Notes under the pieces: model-generated
What the model was told of the DNA's origin: nothing
Seen by the model: the letters and a program-made list of their open reading frames with translations, nothing else
Database searches by the model: none
In this document: positions 42,451-50,357 of the stretch, in pieces
Layout of the letters: each line of letters begins with the position of its first letter
How positions within the stretch are numbered: position 1 is the first letter of the stretch
Program-made: the position numbers and the translations under genes
NCBI GenBank assembly: GCA_050732875.1
Contig: JBOHRQ010000004.1
Span: forward strand, 15,591 to 79,590
From: DASRVA01 sp050732875
GTDB taxonomy: Bacteria > Gemmatimonadota > Gemmatimonadetes > JACCXV01 > JAHWKZ01
DNA length: 64,000 nt
Reading direction: 5' to 3'

Positions 42451-43178
42451 CCGGCCGCTTCGGCGGCGGAGGTCTCCGATTCAGCGTACACGAGGACGCC
42501 ACACGCCTCGCACACGTGGAGCGAGCCCGAGTGCCTGATCTCCTGGACCACTTGCGGAGGCATCCGGTTGTGGCAGGAACCGCACGCCTGGCCCCGCAGG
42601 GCGACCAGGGCCGGAAAGCGGTTGACCCGCCGCAGCCGGTCGTAGAGCCGGACGAGATTTCTGTCCACGACCGGCTCGACCTCCCCGCGCCGTCTTCCTT
42701 CCGCCTCCAGGGCGCGCGCGATCTCTGACTCCTCACTCTGCAAAGTGCCGAGCTCCTCGGCGGCCGCTGCCCGCTTCTCCTCGAGCTCGGCGTCGATCTC
42801 GGCCATCCGGCGCTCGCATTCCTCGCGGGCGCCCATGAGCTCCAGGATCCGGCTCTCCAGATCACCGATCGTTCGCTTGGCATTCTGGATCTCGGTCAGG
42901 AGCGCGCTGTAGGCGACGTTGGTCTTGACCGCGTTGAGCTGGCTCTCGTAGCGGGCGCGACGCTCCTGCTGGACATCGAGCTCGTTCTCACGAGCCCGCC
43001 GGTCGAGACGCCCGCGCTCGACGACCTCGGTGAGCTCCGATCGCTCCTGCTCCAACGCGATGATGTAGCGCGAGACCTCCGACCGGCGCTCGGGAATCGC
43101 CGCCTGACGGCCTTCCAGCCCGGCGATGCGGATATCGATCTCCTGCAACGCGAGCAGTCCCTCGACCGGCGAGATCAT
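42447..43178 (-). CDS. Coiled-coil protein with C-terminal C4 zinc ribbon
   Basis: A 243-residue cytosolic protein. Residues 8-180 form a long antiparallel coiled coil (LLALQEIDIRIAGLEGRQAA and beyond). It is followed by a zinc ribbon with CGSCHNRMPP and CEACGVLVYAE. The layout is the CT398/Cdsz-type family, linked in Chlamydia to type III secretion and the flagellar FlhA, and in Helicobacter to Hp0958 (FlgZ), an RNA- and RpoN-binding flagellar protein. Here no flagellar genes are near; it heads the rnhA-rnpB-recJ group. ATG 43178 was chosen by family start. A terminator lies only 12 bp upstream. Confidence 0.85.
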   Translation of the reverse strand: MISPVEGLLALQEIDIRIAGLEGRQAAIPERRSEVSRYIIALEQERSELTEVVERGRLDRRARENELDVQQERRARYESQLNAVKTNVAYSALLTEIQNAKRTIGDLESRILELMGAREECERRMAEIDAELEEKRAAAAEELGTLQSEESEIARALEAEGRRRGEVEPVVDRNLVRLYDRLRRVNRFPALVALRGQACGSCHNRMPPQVVQEIRHSGSLHVCEACGVLVYAESETSAAEAAG

Positions 43179-43190
43179 GCGACGACCCCC

Positions 43191-43223
43191 AAAAAAAGAA
43201 GGTGTACCCTGGGGTACACCTTC
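43191..43223 (-). terminator. Intrinsic terminator 12 nt before the zinc-ribbon start codon
   Basis: An 11-bp perfect stem, GAAGGTGTACC (43223-43213) with GGTACACCTTC (43208-43198), and a four-base loop CCAG, followed at once by TTTTTTT (43197-43191). This is a strong Rho-independent terminator on the minus strand. The ATG of the downstream gene is only 12 bases further on, so it controls readthrough into that gene or ends a small RNA. Confidence 0.85.
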
Positions 43224-43350
43224 GTGGAAGCGGACCGCCGGCCGGCGGCGCTGCTGCACGCGGCCGGACGGGGACCAGGCGCCTTTCGCGCCGGGCAATC
43301 CCGGTTCATGCCCCTCTCCCCTTCGTGCTGGCGGCCTTTCGACTCACTCG
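43191..43350 (-). ncRNA. Candidate structured leader or small RNA
   Basis: A transcript from the promoter at 43357-43384 would start near 43350 and stop at the terminator 43191, about 160 nt. Before the terminator it folds as a rod. GGCCGCC pairs with GGCGGTC, GCACG with CGTGC and GGGGA with TCCCC. Inside sit two hairpins, CCGGG-ATTG-CCCGG and GGCGC-GAAAG-GCGCC. No convincing reading frame is inside. It could attenuate the zinc-ribbon/rnhA/rnpB operon or be a 6S-like or novel small RNA. I do not recognise a known family. Confidence 0.45.
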
Positions 43351-43356
43351 ATCGAG

Positions 43357-43384
43357 AAGTTACGTCATTGGCCCGGCGGGGCAA
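43357..43384 (-). promoter_or_regulatory. Putative promoter of the structured leader
   Basis: Minus strand: TTGCCC (43384-43379), 16-nt spacer, TAACTT (43362-43357). The layout is the same as the rpoD promoter (TTGACA-N16-TAACTT). Confidence 0.5.
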
Positions 43385-43416
43385 GCGCGATCGACCACGG
43401 GACGCGTTCTGCAGCT

Positions 43417-44028
43417 TCACTCGGCCCAGAACAGGATCCGGTCGAGGGCCTCCTCCCAGAAGCCCCGGTCGTCGCGGAAGCGGCGGTCGCGCACGATCAC
43501 CGGCGTGTCGTCGTCCCAGAAGATCACGCGACCGTCATCGAAGAAGACGTCGTCCCGGTCCCCCAGGCCGAACCCCTTCTCGAGGCACCAGCTCCGGCCC
43601 CACACGGGATGGCCCGCACCCGATCGGCAGAAGGCCGGGCCCCGGCCGCGGTTCGCGCGGAAGCGTCGGTCGATGCCGTCGTCGTCGATGACGATGATAC
43701 GGCCATTCCCGTCCCGCAGGATGATCCGGCCGTCCTCGCGCCGGTCGCGACGGTCGTCTCGACGATCCCCACGGATGACGATCCGACCGTCGTCGTCGCC
43801 GCGGCGTGGCCGGCGGATCACGACGCCCCCGTCGTCGTCATCATCATCGTCGATGACGATGACCCGGTCGCGATCCCGATCGTTCTGCTTCTTCACCTGG
43901 CCAGGGGGACCCCCCGCGTGCTTGTCGTGCCCGCGGGCCTTGCCGCGCCCCTGGGCATACGCGTCGAGCGGCGCCGCGGCGATCATCGCCACGACCACGC
44001 CCATCAGCCCGATCTCCATCACTCGCAT
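43417..44028 (-). CDS. Secreted Asp/Arg-rich repetitive protein
   Basis: A 203-residue secreted protein. The signal peptide is LMGVVVAMIAAAPLDAYAQ. The mature part starts with basic GRGKARGHDKHAGG, then alternates acidic and basic runs (DRDRVIVIDDDDDDDGG, RRPRRGDDDGRIVIRG, GDRRDDRRDRRED), with short IVI/IIL beta-like spacers. It ends with an aromatic block (WEEALDRILFWAE). I do not recognise it. Metal or mineral binding, or a self-interacting polyampholyte, is possible. ATG 44028 has AGGAG eight bases before it; ATG 44034 is too close to that site. Confidence 0.7.
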   Translation of the reverse strand: MRVMEIGLMGVVVAMIAAAPLDAYAQGRGKARGHDKHAGGPPGQVKKQNDRDRDRVIVIDDDDDDDGGVVIRRPRRGDDDGRIVIRGDRRDDRRDRREDGRIILRDGNGRIIVIDDDGIDRRFRANRGRGPAFCRSGAGHPVWGRSWCLEKGFGLGDRDDVFFDDGRVIFWDDDTPVIVRDRRFRDDRGFWEEALDRILFWAE

Positions 44029-44367
44029 GGACATTCTCCTCCCCTGCCGGGCGGCCCTGACCCTATACCCTCGGTTCGCGGGGCGGGTCCGCTGGCCCGA
44101 CCCCGTTCGTGGTTGTTGGAATCCTTGGTCTCCAACCGGGATCGGCCCCTTGTGGTTCCCGTTTTCGCGTCGCCGGGCCGATGGCGGGGGGCGTCCAGCG
44201 GTCCCGGCGGGGTCGCGGATGGATGCGGGCGAGACCGATGAACGCCCGTCGCACCGCGATCGTCACTCCCCTATCGTCATTCCCCGGGTGATATACTCCA
44301 CGCGTGCCGTGCGGGCGCCGGGAACCCGCTCTCCACCGTCGACCGTCTCCCGGAAGGAGCAAATCGC
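44029..44367. other. Divergent intergenic region before the M61 peptidase gene
   Basis: No gene is seen in 339 bp. It holds an inverted repeat GTTGGA/TCCAAC (44115-44120 and 44131-44136) and two 12-bp near-identical units TCGTCACTCCCC and TCGTCATTCCCC (44260-44271 and 44274-44285, period 14). An extended -10, TGATATACT, follows directly. Confidence 0.5.
44289..44297 (+). promoter_or_regulatory. Extended -10 promoter of the M61 peptidase gene
   Basis: TGATATACT (TG-N-TATACT) with no clear -35; the start would be near 44304, giving a leader of about 64 nt. The repeats at 44260-44285 occupy the place of the -35. Confidence 0.5.
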
Positions 44368-45951
44368 ATGCAGCTCTCCACCGCCGCCCTGGCCGCCCGG
44401 ATCGCCTTCGCCGTGGCGACCTTCTCTCCATCGACCGTGGCGATCGCCCAACCGAGCGGAGCCGAGCTCCCGACCCTGGAGTACCGCATCGACCTGACCG
44501 AGCGTGCCGACGACCGCTTCCGGGTGACGCTGTCGATGGACAGCCTCCCGGCCGGGAGCGCGGTGCTCCAGTTCGCCGCGACGGCTCCCGGCACGTACCA
44601 GATCATGGACGTCGGACGCTTCGTCGACGGGCTCCGCGCGACCGACGCGGAAGGAGAGGAGATCCCGGTCGAGCGCGTCTCGACCAACCAGTGGCAGGTC
44701 TCCGATCCGGCGCGTGTCCGCGAGGTGTCGTGGACGGTCGCCGAGACCTGGGACACGCCGGTCGAGGCGAACCGCATCTACCCCATGGCCGGCACGTCGA
44801 TCGAGACCGACCACGTGCTCTTCAACGCCCACGCCGTCCTCGGCTTCCCGAGCGGGCTGCAGGACGCGCCGATCGAGCTGGCGCTGACGGTGCCCGACGG
44901 CTGGACGGTGGGGACGGCGCTCGAGAAGGCCCCCGACGGAGACTACATCGCCCAGGACTACGACTTCCTCGTCGACTCGCCGATCCTGGCCGGCAACCTG
45001 ACCGTGGCCCACACCGAGGTGACCGGGGTTCCGATCGAGATCTACACGTATTCGGCGGGTGACGGGATCCGCTCGGAGCAGCTCCTGGAGTCCATGAAGT
45101 CCATGCTCCAGGCCGCGGGCGCGTTTCTGGGCGGTCTCCCGGTGGACCGCTACGTCTTTCTCTATCACTTCGAGGGAGCCCCACAGCCAGGGGCGGTGTA
45201 CGGAGCCTGGGAGCACTCGTACTCGTCCGAGTACGTCTTCCCCGAGGTGCCGTTCTCGGAGGGATTCGGTCAGACCCTGAAGGACGTCGCGGCCCACGAG
45301 TTCCTCCACATCGTGACGCCGCTCAACATCCACAGCGAGATCATCGAGAACTTCGACTTCGAGAAGCCCGTACCCTCGCGGCACCTGTGGCTCTACGAGG
45401 GCGTCACCGAGTGGGGCGCCCACGCCTCGCAGCTGCGGTCCGGGATCAAGAGCCCGGCGGAGTACCTGGACGCGATGGCGCAGAAGATCGCCGTCGACAG
45501 GCAGCTCTTCGATCCAGGGTACAGCCTGGAGAAGCTGGCCCTCACCTCCTACACACCCGAGGGCCAGGCCCAGTACGGCAACATCTACCAGCGCGGGGCC
45601 CTGGTCGCCGGGCTACTGGACATCCGCCTGCTCGAGCTGTCGAACGGCGAGCACGGGCTCCAGGACCTTCTCCTGGAACTCATGGACCGGTTCGGGAAGA
45701 ACCGCCCGTTCGAGGATGACGAGCTGTACGGGGTCCTGGTCGAGATGACGAATCCGGCGATCGCGGAGTTCTTCGAGAAGTACGTCCGGGGCGCCGAGCC
45801 GCTCCCATTCGCCGAATTCTACGGCAAGCTCGGTATCGATTTCATCGACGACCCGGAGCAGCCGCGGTTCGAGATACGCGACGACCCCACCGCCGAGCAG
45901 GCGCGTCTGAGGGCTGTCTGGCTCGGCGAGAGCGAACCGCCGGCGTCGTAA
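44368..45951 (+). CDS. M61 family metallopeptidase (glycyl aminopeptidase-like)
   Basis: An exported 527-residue protein with a signal peptide (LAARIAFAVATFSPSTVAIA). An N-terminal beta domain (about 30-200) precedes a thermolysin-like catalytic domain. This has the zinc motif AAHEFLHIVTPLN (HEFLH), the third ligand Glu in HLWLYEGVTEWGAHASQL, and the helical tail. M61 peptidases release N-terminal Gly or Ala. The usual C-terminal PDZ domain is missing: the protein ends about 180 residues after the HExxH-bearing helix. A ribosome site GGAAGGAG is at 44350-44357. Confidence 0.85.
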   Translation: MQLSTAALAARIAFAVATFSPSTVAIAQPSGAELPTLEYRIDLTERADDRFRVTLSMDSLPAGSAVLQFAATAPGTYQIMDVGRFVDGLRATDAEGEEIPVERVSTNQWQVSDPARVREVSWTVAETWDTPVEANRIYPMAGTSIETDHVLFNAHAVLGFPSGLQDAPIELALTVPDGWTVGTALEKAPDGDYIAQDYDFLVDSPILAGNLTVAHTEVTGVPIEIYTYSAGDGIRSEQLLESMKSMLQAAGAFLGGLPVDRYVFLYHFEGAPQPGAVYGAWEHSYSSEYVFPEVPFSEGFGQTLKDVAAHEFLHIVTPLNIHSEIIENFDFEKPVPSRHLWLYEGVTEWGAHASQLRSGIKSPAEYLDAMAQKIAVDRQLFDPGYSLEKLALTSYTPEGQAQYGNIYQRGALVAGLLDIRLLELSNGEHGLQDLLLELMDRFGKNRPFEDDELYGVLVEMTNPAIAEFFEKYVRGAEPLPFAEFYGKLGIDFIDDPEQPRFEIRDDPTAEQARLRAVWLGESEPPAS

Positions 45952-45975
45952 GGAGCCGTCGAGGAGACCGCGCGA

Positions 45976-46716
45976 TCACCGGGTGTCGGAGAGCGGGATC
46001 TTTCGCTCCTTCCCGAACTCGTCCAGGAGGATCCTGCCCCCGGTCATCTCGTAGACGGTGCGGGCTCCGACCCGGATCTCCACATTGGGAAGGTCCACCG
46101 GCACCGCGACCCGATAGCTCGCTCGCGAACCTCGATTCTGGACGCGGACGGAACCGTCCCCGACGACGAAGCCGACGGAGTCGCTCCGCACCTCGACCCG
46201 CGCCGTGTCTCCGCCGGCCTGGATGAGCTCGATCGACCCTTCGGTCTGCCCAGCCTCGAACACCACCTCCAGGCGGCCACTCGGGACCCACGCGACGCCG
46301 GTCTCCTGCCCCCAGGGGTCGGACGCCGCCGCCCTCGCGGGACGCTCGGGCTCGGGTCCGCGCACGATCCCCTCGACGGCCTCCCTGAGTGGCGAGCCGG
46401 GAACGATGGCGGCGACCACGGCGCCCACCACCAGCAGGCCCGCCAGCGAGGCCGCCAGGAGCGCCCGGTGACTGCCCGTCGTCTGCGGAACGGTTCGCCG
46501 CTCTGCCTCCCTGATCACTTCCTCGACCGCTGTCTGTGGAGCCTCGCGATCGAGCGTCCGGAGGAGTCCGGCCGTCCGCTCCAGCTCGAGCTCCAACGCC
46601 TCCCTGCGCGCCAGACACGCCTCGCAGGTCTCGAGGTGGGCGAGGACACGCCTCGATTCCCGCTCGTCCAGCTCGCCGTCGATCAGCGCCTGCAGCTCGC
46701 CGTCACCCGGATGCAT
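45976..46716 (-). CDS. Anti-sigma factor with zinc-binding N-terminus
   Basis: A 246-residue single-pass membrane protein. The N-terminal zinc-finger domain (zf-HC2) has LIDGELDERESRRVLAHLETCEACLARREAL (His-x3-Cys-x2-Cys). It is followed by one membrane helix (LLAASLAGLLVVGAVVAAIVPG) and a beta-rich periplasmic domain. Such proteins bind a partner ECF sigma and release it on an envelope signal. It overlaps the ECF sigma gene by 14 bp, so it is its cognate partner. Confidence 0.87.
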   Translation of the reverse strand: MHPGDGELQALIDGELDERESRRVLAHLETCEACLARREALELELERTAGLLRTLDREAPQTAVEEVIREAERRTVPQTTGSHRALLAASLAGLLVVGAVVAAIVPGSPLREAVEGIVRGPEPERPARAAASDPWGQETGVAWVPSGRLEVVFEAGQTEGSIELIQAGGDTARVEVRSDSVGFVVGDGSVRVQNRGSRASYRVAVPVDLPNVEIRVGARTVYEMTGGRILLDEFGKERKIPLSDTR

Positions 46717-47221
46717 CGGCCTCCTCGTAAGCGGTCCGGAACGCCCGCGTCGCACGGACGATCAGCTTGCCGACCCCCGATGCCCGGTAGTCGAGGGCGC
46801 TCGCGATCTCCTGGTACGAATGACCCTCGTATCGCATCAGGAGGGCTTGACGATAGCGGTGCGGCAGGCGGTCCAGGGCCCCCCGGACGCGCCGTCTCCG
46901 CTCCCGGATCACGAGCTCTTCGTCGGGAGCCGGCTCCGGCTCCGCGTACATGAACAGCGTGGGTTGGGACTCATGCAGGCTTCTCCTCCGGCTCCTCTTC
47001 CGGTGCTCGTCCCGAACGAGATTGTTCGAGACGGCCGCCAGCCAGGCCCGCCGGTCCCTCGGCCATTCCCCTCGCTGATACAGCCGCACAAAGGCCTCCT
47101 GGGCGATATCCTTGGCCAGGGCTGGATCCCCGGTTAGACGGTTCAGGTAACGGAAGAGCCCTTCGAACTCCTCCGTGAAGATCCGCCGGAAGCCCTCCGC
47201 GAATGCCTCGTCGCGACTCAC
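46703..47221 (-). CDS. ECF-type RNA polymerase sigma factor
   Basis: A 172-residue sigma70-family factor with only regions 2 and 4. Region 2 has FEGLFRYLNRLTGDPALAKDIAQEAFVRLY, then WPRDRRAWLAAVSNNLVRDEHRKR. Region 4 has LDRLPHRYRQALLMRYEGHSYQEIASAL, then GVGKLIVRATRAF. It directs RNA polymerase to a small regulon, and its neighbour anti-sigma factor would hold it at the membrane. It lies 100 bp downstream of the TonB receptor on the same strand. Start GTG 47221. Confidence 0.92.
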   Translation of the reverse strand: MSRDEAFAEGFRRIFTEEFEGLFRYLNRLTGDPALAKDIAQEAFVRLYQRGEWPRDRRAWLAAVSNNLVRDEHRKRSRRRSLHESQPTLFMYAEPEPAPDEELVIRERRRRVRGALDRLPHRYRQALLMRYEGHSYQEIASALDYRASGVGKLIVRATRAFRTAYEEADASG

Positions 47222-47321
47222 GTCCCGCTCTCACCCATCCACCGAGATCTCCATACAGGGAACGCGCGAGGCGTCGATTTCTTGGCGCCGGAGCGCGTGG
47301 ATCAGCGAGGCTTTCGGGGAT

Positions 47322-49631
47322 TCAGAACCGCCACTCGACCCCGAACAGGAAGGATCTCGGCAGGAGAGCCAGGTCCCGGGTCGCGCCTCCGGAGGATGCG
47401 AGCTGGCGCCCGAGCACGTTCCCGTGGTCCAGAACGTTGAGGACGTCGAGATACGTGGTGATCGAGCCGTCCGGACCGGCGCCGTCGTTGCGCCACTGCC
47501 GGCGGATGCCCAGATCCAGACGGAAATAGGCGGGGAGCCGATCCCCGTTGAGGGCCCCGGGCGCGCGGACCGGGGTGCCGCTGAACTCGACCTCGCCGGT
47601 GAGCTGGTCGAAGACCTCCCAGTCGAAGCCGTCCGCCAGCGGGCTGGTCGGCGGCCCCGCCGCGGCCTGGAAGGCGCTCGTCAAGGTGGTCACCGGCGTG
47701 AGCCGCCAGGAGGCCTCCATCGCCAGCGAGCGATTGCGCTCGAACCGGGGCCGGTAGGTGAGGTCGCCGGCCGTCCTGCGGGCCGAGCTCAGCTCGATCA
47801 CCGTCCGCGCGTCGACCCGATCTCCCTCGTAGGCGAGCACCAAGCCGATCCCGTGAGCCCGACCCCGCCCGCGCCCGAAGCCGGCCGTCGCATACGGTTG
47901 ATCGGTCACCGGGGCGACCAGGACGAGGCCGTCCATCCACCGTACGTAGCCGTCCAGCGTCAGAAGCAGTCGATCGGCGAGCTTCGCCTCGAGCGCCGCC
48001 GCGAGCTGGTCGGACCGGGCCAAGGGAATGCCGCTCGCGCCCGCCCCGACCAGCGGCTCGATGGCGTAGGCGGCGTTGAGCAGCGACTCCTCGTTCGTGA
48101 GCGACTGGACGACCTGATGAACACGGCCGAAACCACCGGAGAGGGTCAACCGGTCGCTCGGCCGGTAATGGAGCGAAAGCCGCGGCTCGAATTTGAATCC
48201 CGCGCTTTCGACGTGGATCGCCCTCACCCCGCTGTTGATCAGCCAGCGGTCCCGCGGAATCCAGCGCTGCTCGAGGTACGAGGAGACGAGCGCCGGGCGT
48301 GCCTCGAGGGCATAGCCAGGCTCCGGCGGCTGGTCCCTCTCTCCGATCGTCCGGCTCGCCGTCTGGTAGAACGACTGGAGCCGCTCGACGGCCACGCCTA
48401 GCCGACCGACGCTCGAAGCGTCCCTCCAGGCGAGGTCGCCCGATACGCCCCAGTGGACCAGGCGGTTGTGCATCCGATGGCGCTCGGTGACCGATCCCCA
48501 CTCGATGTTCGAACGGGAAGCGGCGCGGAACAGCTTGAGCTGCATCTCCGAGCCATCGTCCGAGGACCCGGTCCACGAGATCGCGTCGGTTCCGCTCGAC
48601 CAGCCGACGGAGTTGTGCAGGTCCGGGAACCCTTCGGGGAATCCGGTAGGGCCGCCCTCTTCACCGGCGAAAGACGACAGCCAGTTGTCGGTGTGGAGCG
48701 AGACGACCGCCAGCGCACCGCCCAGGACGTCCACCTCGACCTTGCCCAGGACGTCCTCGAACCCGCTGTCCTCGGTTCGGCGGGCATAGCCTCGCCGGAT
48801 CAGATCGTACGTGGTCCGCCGGCCTGCCAGCAGGACCCCCCCGTCCACGCCCGGCAGCGGGCTCTGGAGCGCTAGACGGATGTCGGGGATGCCCACTCCG
48901 CCCCGCACTTCGAGGCCTTCCCGACCCGCGGTGCGGGTCTCGACATCGACGACGCTGGAGAGTCGACCCCCATACCGCGCCGGGAGAACACCCGTGTGGG
49001 CGACCATCCGGGAAACGGCGTCCGGAGGAATGGCCGAAAGGATCCCGCTCGTGTTGTAGCCGTTGTAGACGGGAACGCCGTCCAGCAGGATCAGGTTCTG
49101 GTCCGCCGAGCCTCCTCGCACGTGGAGCTGGGTGGCGTTCTCCTCCGCCATGTCGATTCCGGCGATGGTCCTCAAGGGAGTGAGGACGTCCGGCTGTCCG
49201 ACGAGCGGGCTGGACCAGATGACGTCGGCCGACAGCTCCCGTGAGCCGATCTCGGGCAGGCCGCTGGACAGAAGCGCGGGAAGACTCCCGACGTCCGGGC
49301 CCGTCGCCACGACCGAGATGCCCGGCTGGACGACAAACCGGGTTCTCAGCCTGACATCGAGATCGAGCCCGCCCTTCTGGGGGACAGTTATCGTGAGGCT
49401 CAGGGGATCATAGGCGAACCGCGAGAACCGGATATCGTGTTCGCCCGGCTCGAGCCCGCCGATCTCGTAGCGGCCGTAGGCATCGGACCACGTGAACCGA
49501 TTCTCGGCGCGGAGCTCGACCTGAACGCCGGCCACCGGCTCGTTCCGGTCCGAAAGGATGGTTCCACGGACCGATCCACTGCCGACGACGGGCCCGATCG
49601 CCGTGACCAAGATGAGGGCGAATTCGATCAT
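47322..49631 (-). CDS. TonB-dependent outer membrane receptor
   Basis: A 769-residue outer-membrane beta-barrel. After a short signal (FALILVTAIGPVVGSG) comes a carboxypeptidase-regulatory-like beta domain (VRGTILSDRNEPVAGVQVEL and GRYEIGGLEPGEHDI). The plug follows, with LHVRGGSADQNLILLDGVPVY, then about 20 strands ending VEWRF with the terminal Phe. The substrate cannot be told; no SusD partner or siderophore genes are near. A TATATT -10 lies 35 bp upstream. It shares a strand with the sigma/anti-sigma genes that follow. The ATG lacks a good ribosome site. Confidence 0.9.
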   Translation of the reverse strand: MIEFALILVTAIGPVVGSGSVRGTILSDRNEPVAGVQVELRAENRFTWSDAYGRYEIGGLEPGEHDIRFSRFAYDPLSLTITVPQKGGLDLDVRLRTRFVVQPGISVVATGPDVGSLPALLSSGLPEIGSRELSADVIWSSPLVGQPDVLTPLRTIAGIDMAEENATQLHVRGGSADQNLILLDGVPVYNGYNTSGILSAIPPDAVSRMVAHTGVLPARYGGRLSSVVDVETRTAGREGLEVRGGVGIPDIRLALQSPLPGVDGGVLLAGRRTTYDLIRRGYARRTEDSGFEDVLGKVEVDVLGGALAVVSLHTDNWLSSFAGEEGGPTGFPEGFPDLHNSVGWSSGTDAISWTGSSDDGSEMQLKLFRAASRSNIEWGSVTERHRMHNRLVHWGVSGDLAWRDASSVGRLGVAVERLQSFYQTASRTIGERDQPPEPGYALEARPALVSSYLEQRWIPRDRWLINSGVRAIHVESAGFKFEPRLSLHYRPSDRLTLSGGFGRVHQVVQSLTNEESLLNAAYAIEPLVGAGASGIPLARSDQLAAALEAKLADRLLLTLDGYVRWMDGLVLVAPVTDQPYATAGFGRGRGRAHGIGLVLAYEGDRVDARTVIELSSARRTAGDLTYRPRFERNRSLAMEASWRLTPVTTLTSAFQAAAGPPTSPLADGFDWEVFDQLTGEVEFSGTPVRAPGALNGDRLPAYFRLDLGIRRQWRNDGAGPDGSITTYLDVLNVLDHGNVLGRQLASSGGATRDLALLPRSFLFGVEWRF

Positions 49632-49665
49632 CCTTCAGGCCGTCCCCCTCTCGAAGGCGCCCTCT

Positions 49666-49671
49666 AATATA
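49666..49671 (-). promoter_or_regulatory. Putative -10 element of the TonB receptor gene
   Basis: TATATT on the minus strand, about 35 bp before the start codon. The match in the -35 area is poor, so an alternative sigma factor is possible. Confidence 0.4.
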
Positions 49672-49694
49672 GGGGTTCGGCCCGACTTCGTCTC

Positions 49695-50357
49695 CTATTC
49701 CGGCGTCTTCCTGACCTGAATGCTGAACCTCCCGTCGTTCATCACATCGCTGACGCCGAAACCAAACTTGTAGCCGCGGATGACTCCGCCGAGCCGGAGT
49801 CCGAGCCGGCCGTCGATCGCGTCGTCGACCCTCAAGCCCATGTCGAAGCCCGCCACCCGCCGCTCGACGGCCACCCGGAGCTTGCCGTCCACGGCCGCCT
49901 CGAGGTCAGGGTCGACCGAGAAGTCGCGCGTCGCCCACCGTGTCGAGGTCTCGACCCGCTGATAGAGGCCCTCGAAACGGTCGTAAACGCCGACCAGCCT
50001 CTCGTACCAACGAAACATCCGGCTGCCTTCCCAGCGCTGGACGAACGCTACGCCGACCCGCGTCCCGACATCCTCCACATCGTCCCCGTCCTCCCCTCCG
50101 ATGGGGGCGTCGAAATCCTCGGCGAACTGCCGCTGGAAGGCCTCGAAGCGGGCGCCGACATCGATCTCGACCACGCCCGCTTCCTCGGGGACCGGCGTCG
50201 ACCAAAGGCCCGACCGTGTCGCCAGCGCCTCGTACAGGGTCAGTGCCGGCACGGCGCGCTCTGGCGCCGCTCCCGGCGTGTGCTGCGCGGGCGAGGGCCG
50301 GGCCGCCGCGACGGCCAGGACGGCGACCAGTCCCAAGGCCCGCGCGCTCCGCCTCAT
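49695..50357 (-). CDS. Exported protein of unknown function
   Basis: A 220-residue protein with a signal peptide (LGLVAVLAVAAARPSPAQ). The mature part has a linker, an acidic segment (PIGGEDGDDVEDVGTRVG) and a C-terminal beta-rich half with repeated strands (LRVAVERRVAGFDMGLRVDD, GRLGLRLGGVIRGYKFGFGV) and a terminal strand SIQVRKTPE. It has the look of a small outer-membrane barrel or barrel-associated protein. I do not recognise it. Its ATG overlaps the stop of the upstream secreted family gene (ATGA). Confidence 0.65.
   Translation of the reverse strand: MRRSARALGLVAVLAVAAARPSPAQHTPGAAPERAVPALTLYEALATRSGLWSTPVPEEAGVVEIDVGARFEAFQRQFAEDFDAPIGGEDGDDVEDVGTRVGVAFVQRWEGSRMFRWYERLVGVYDRFEGLYQRVETSTRWATRDFSVDPDLEAAVDGKLRVAVERRVAGFDMGLRVDDAIDGRLGLRLGGVIRGYKFGFGVSDVMNDGRFSIQVRKTPE

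Noticed and set aside
43175..43420. An 81-codon frame spanning the structured leader
   Set aside because: It crosses the intrinsic terminator, is Arg/Ser-rich and has no homologous pattern; a non-coding structured RNA explains the stretch better.
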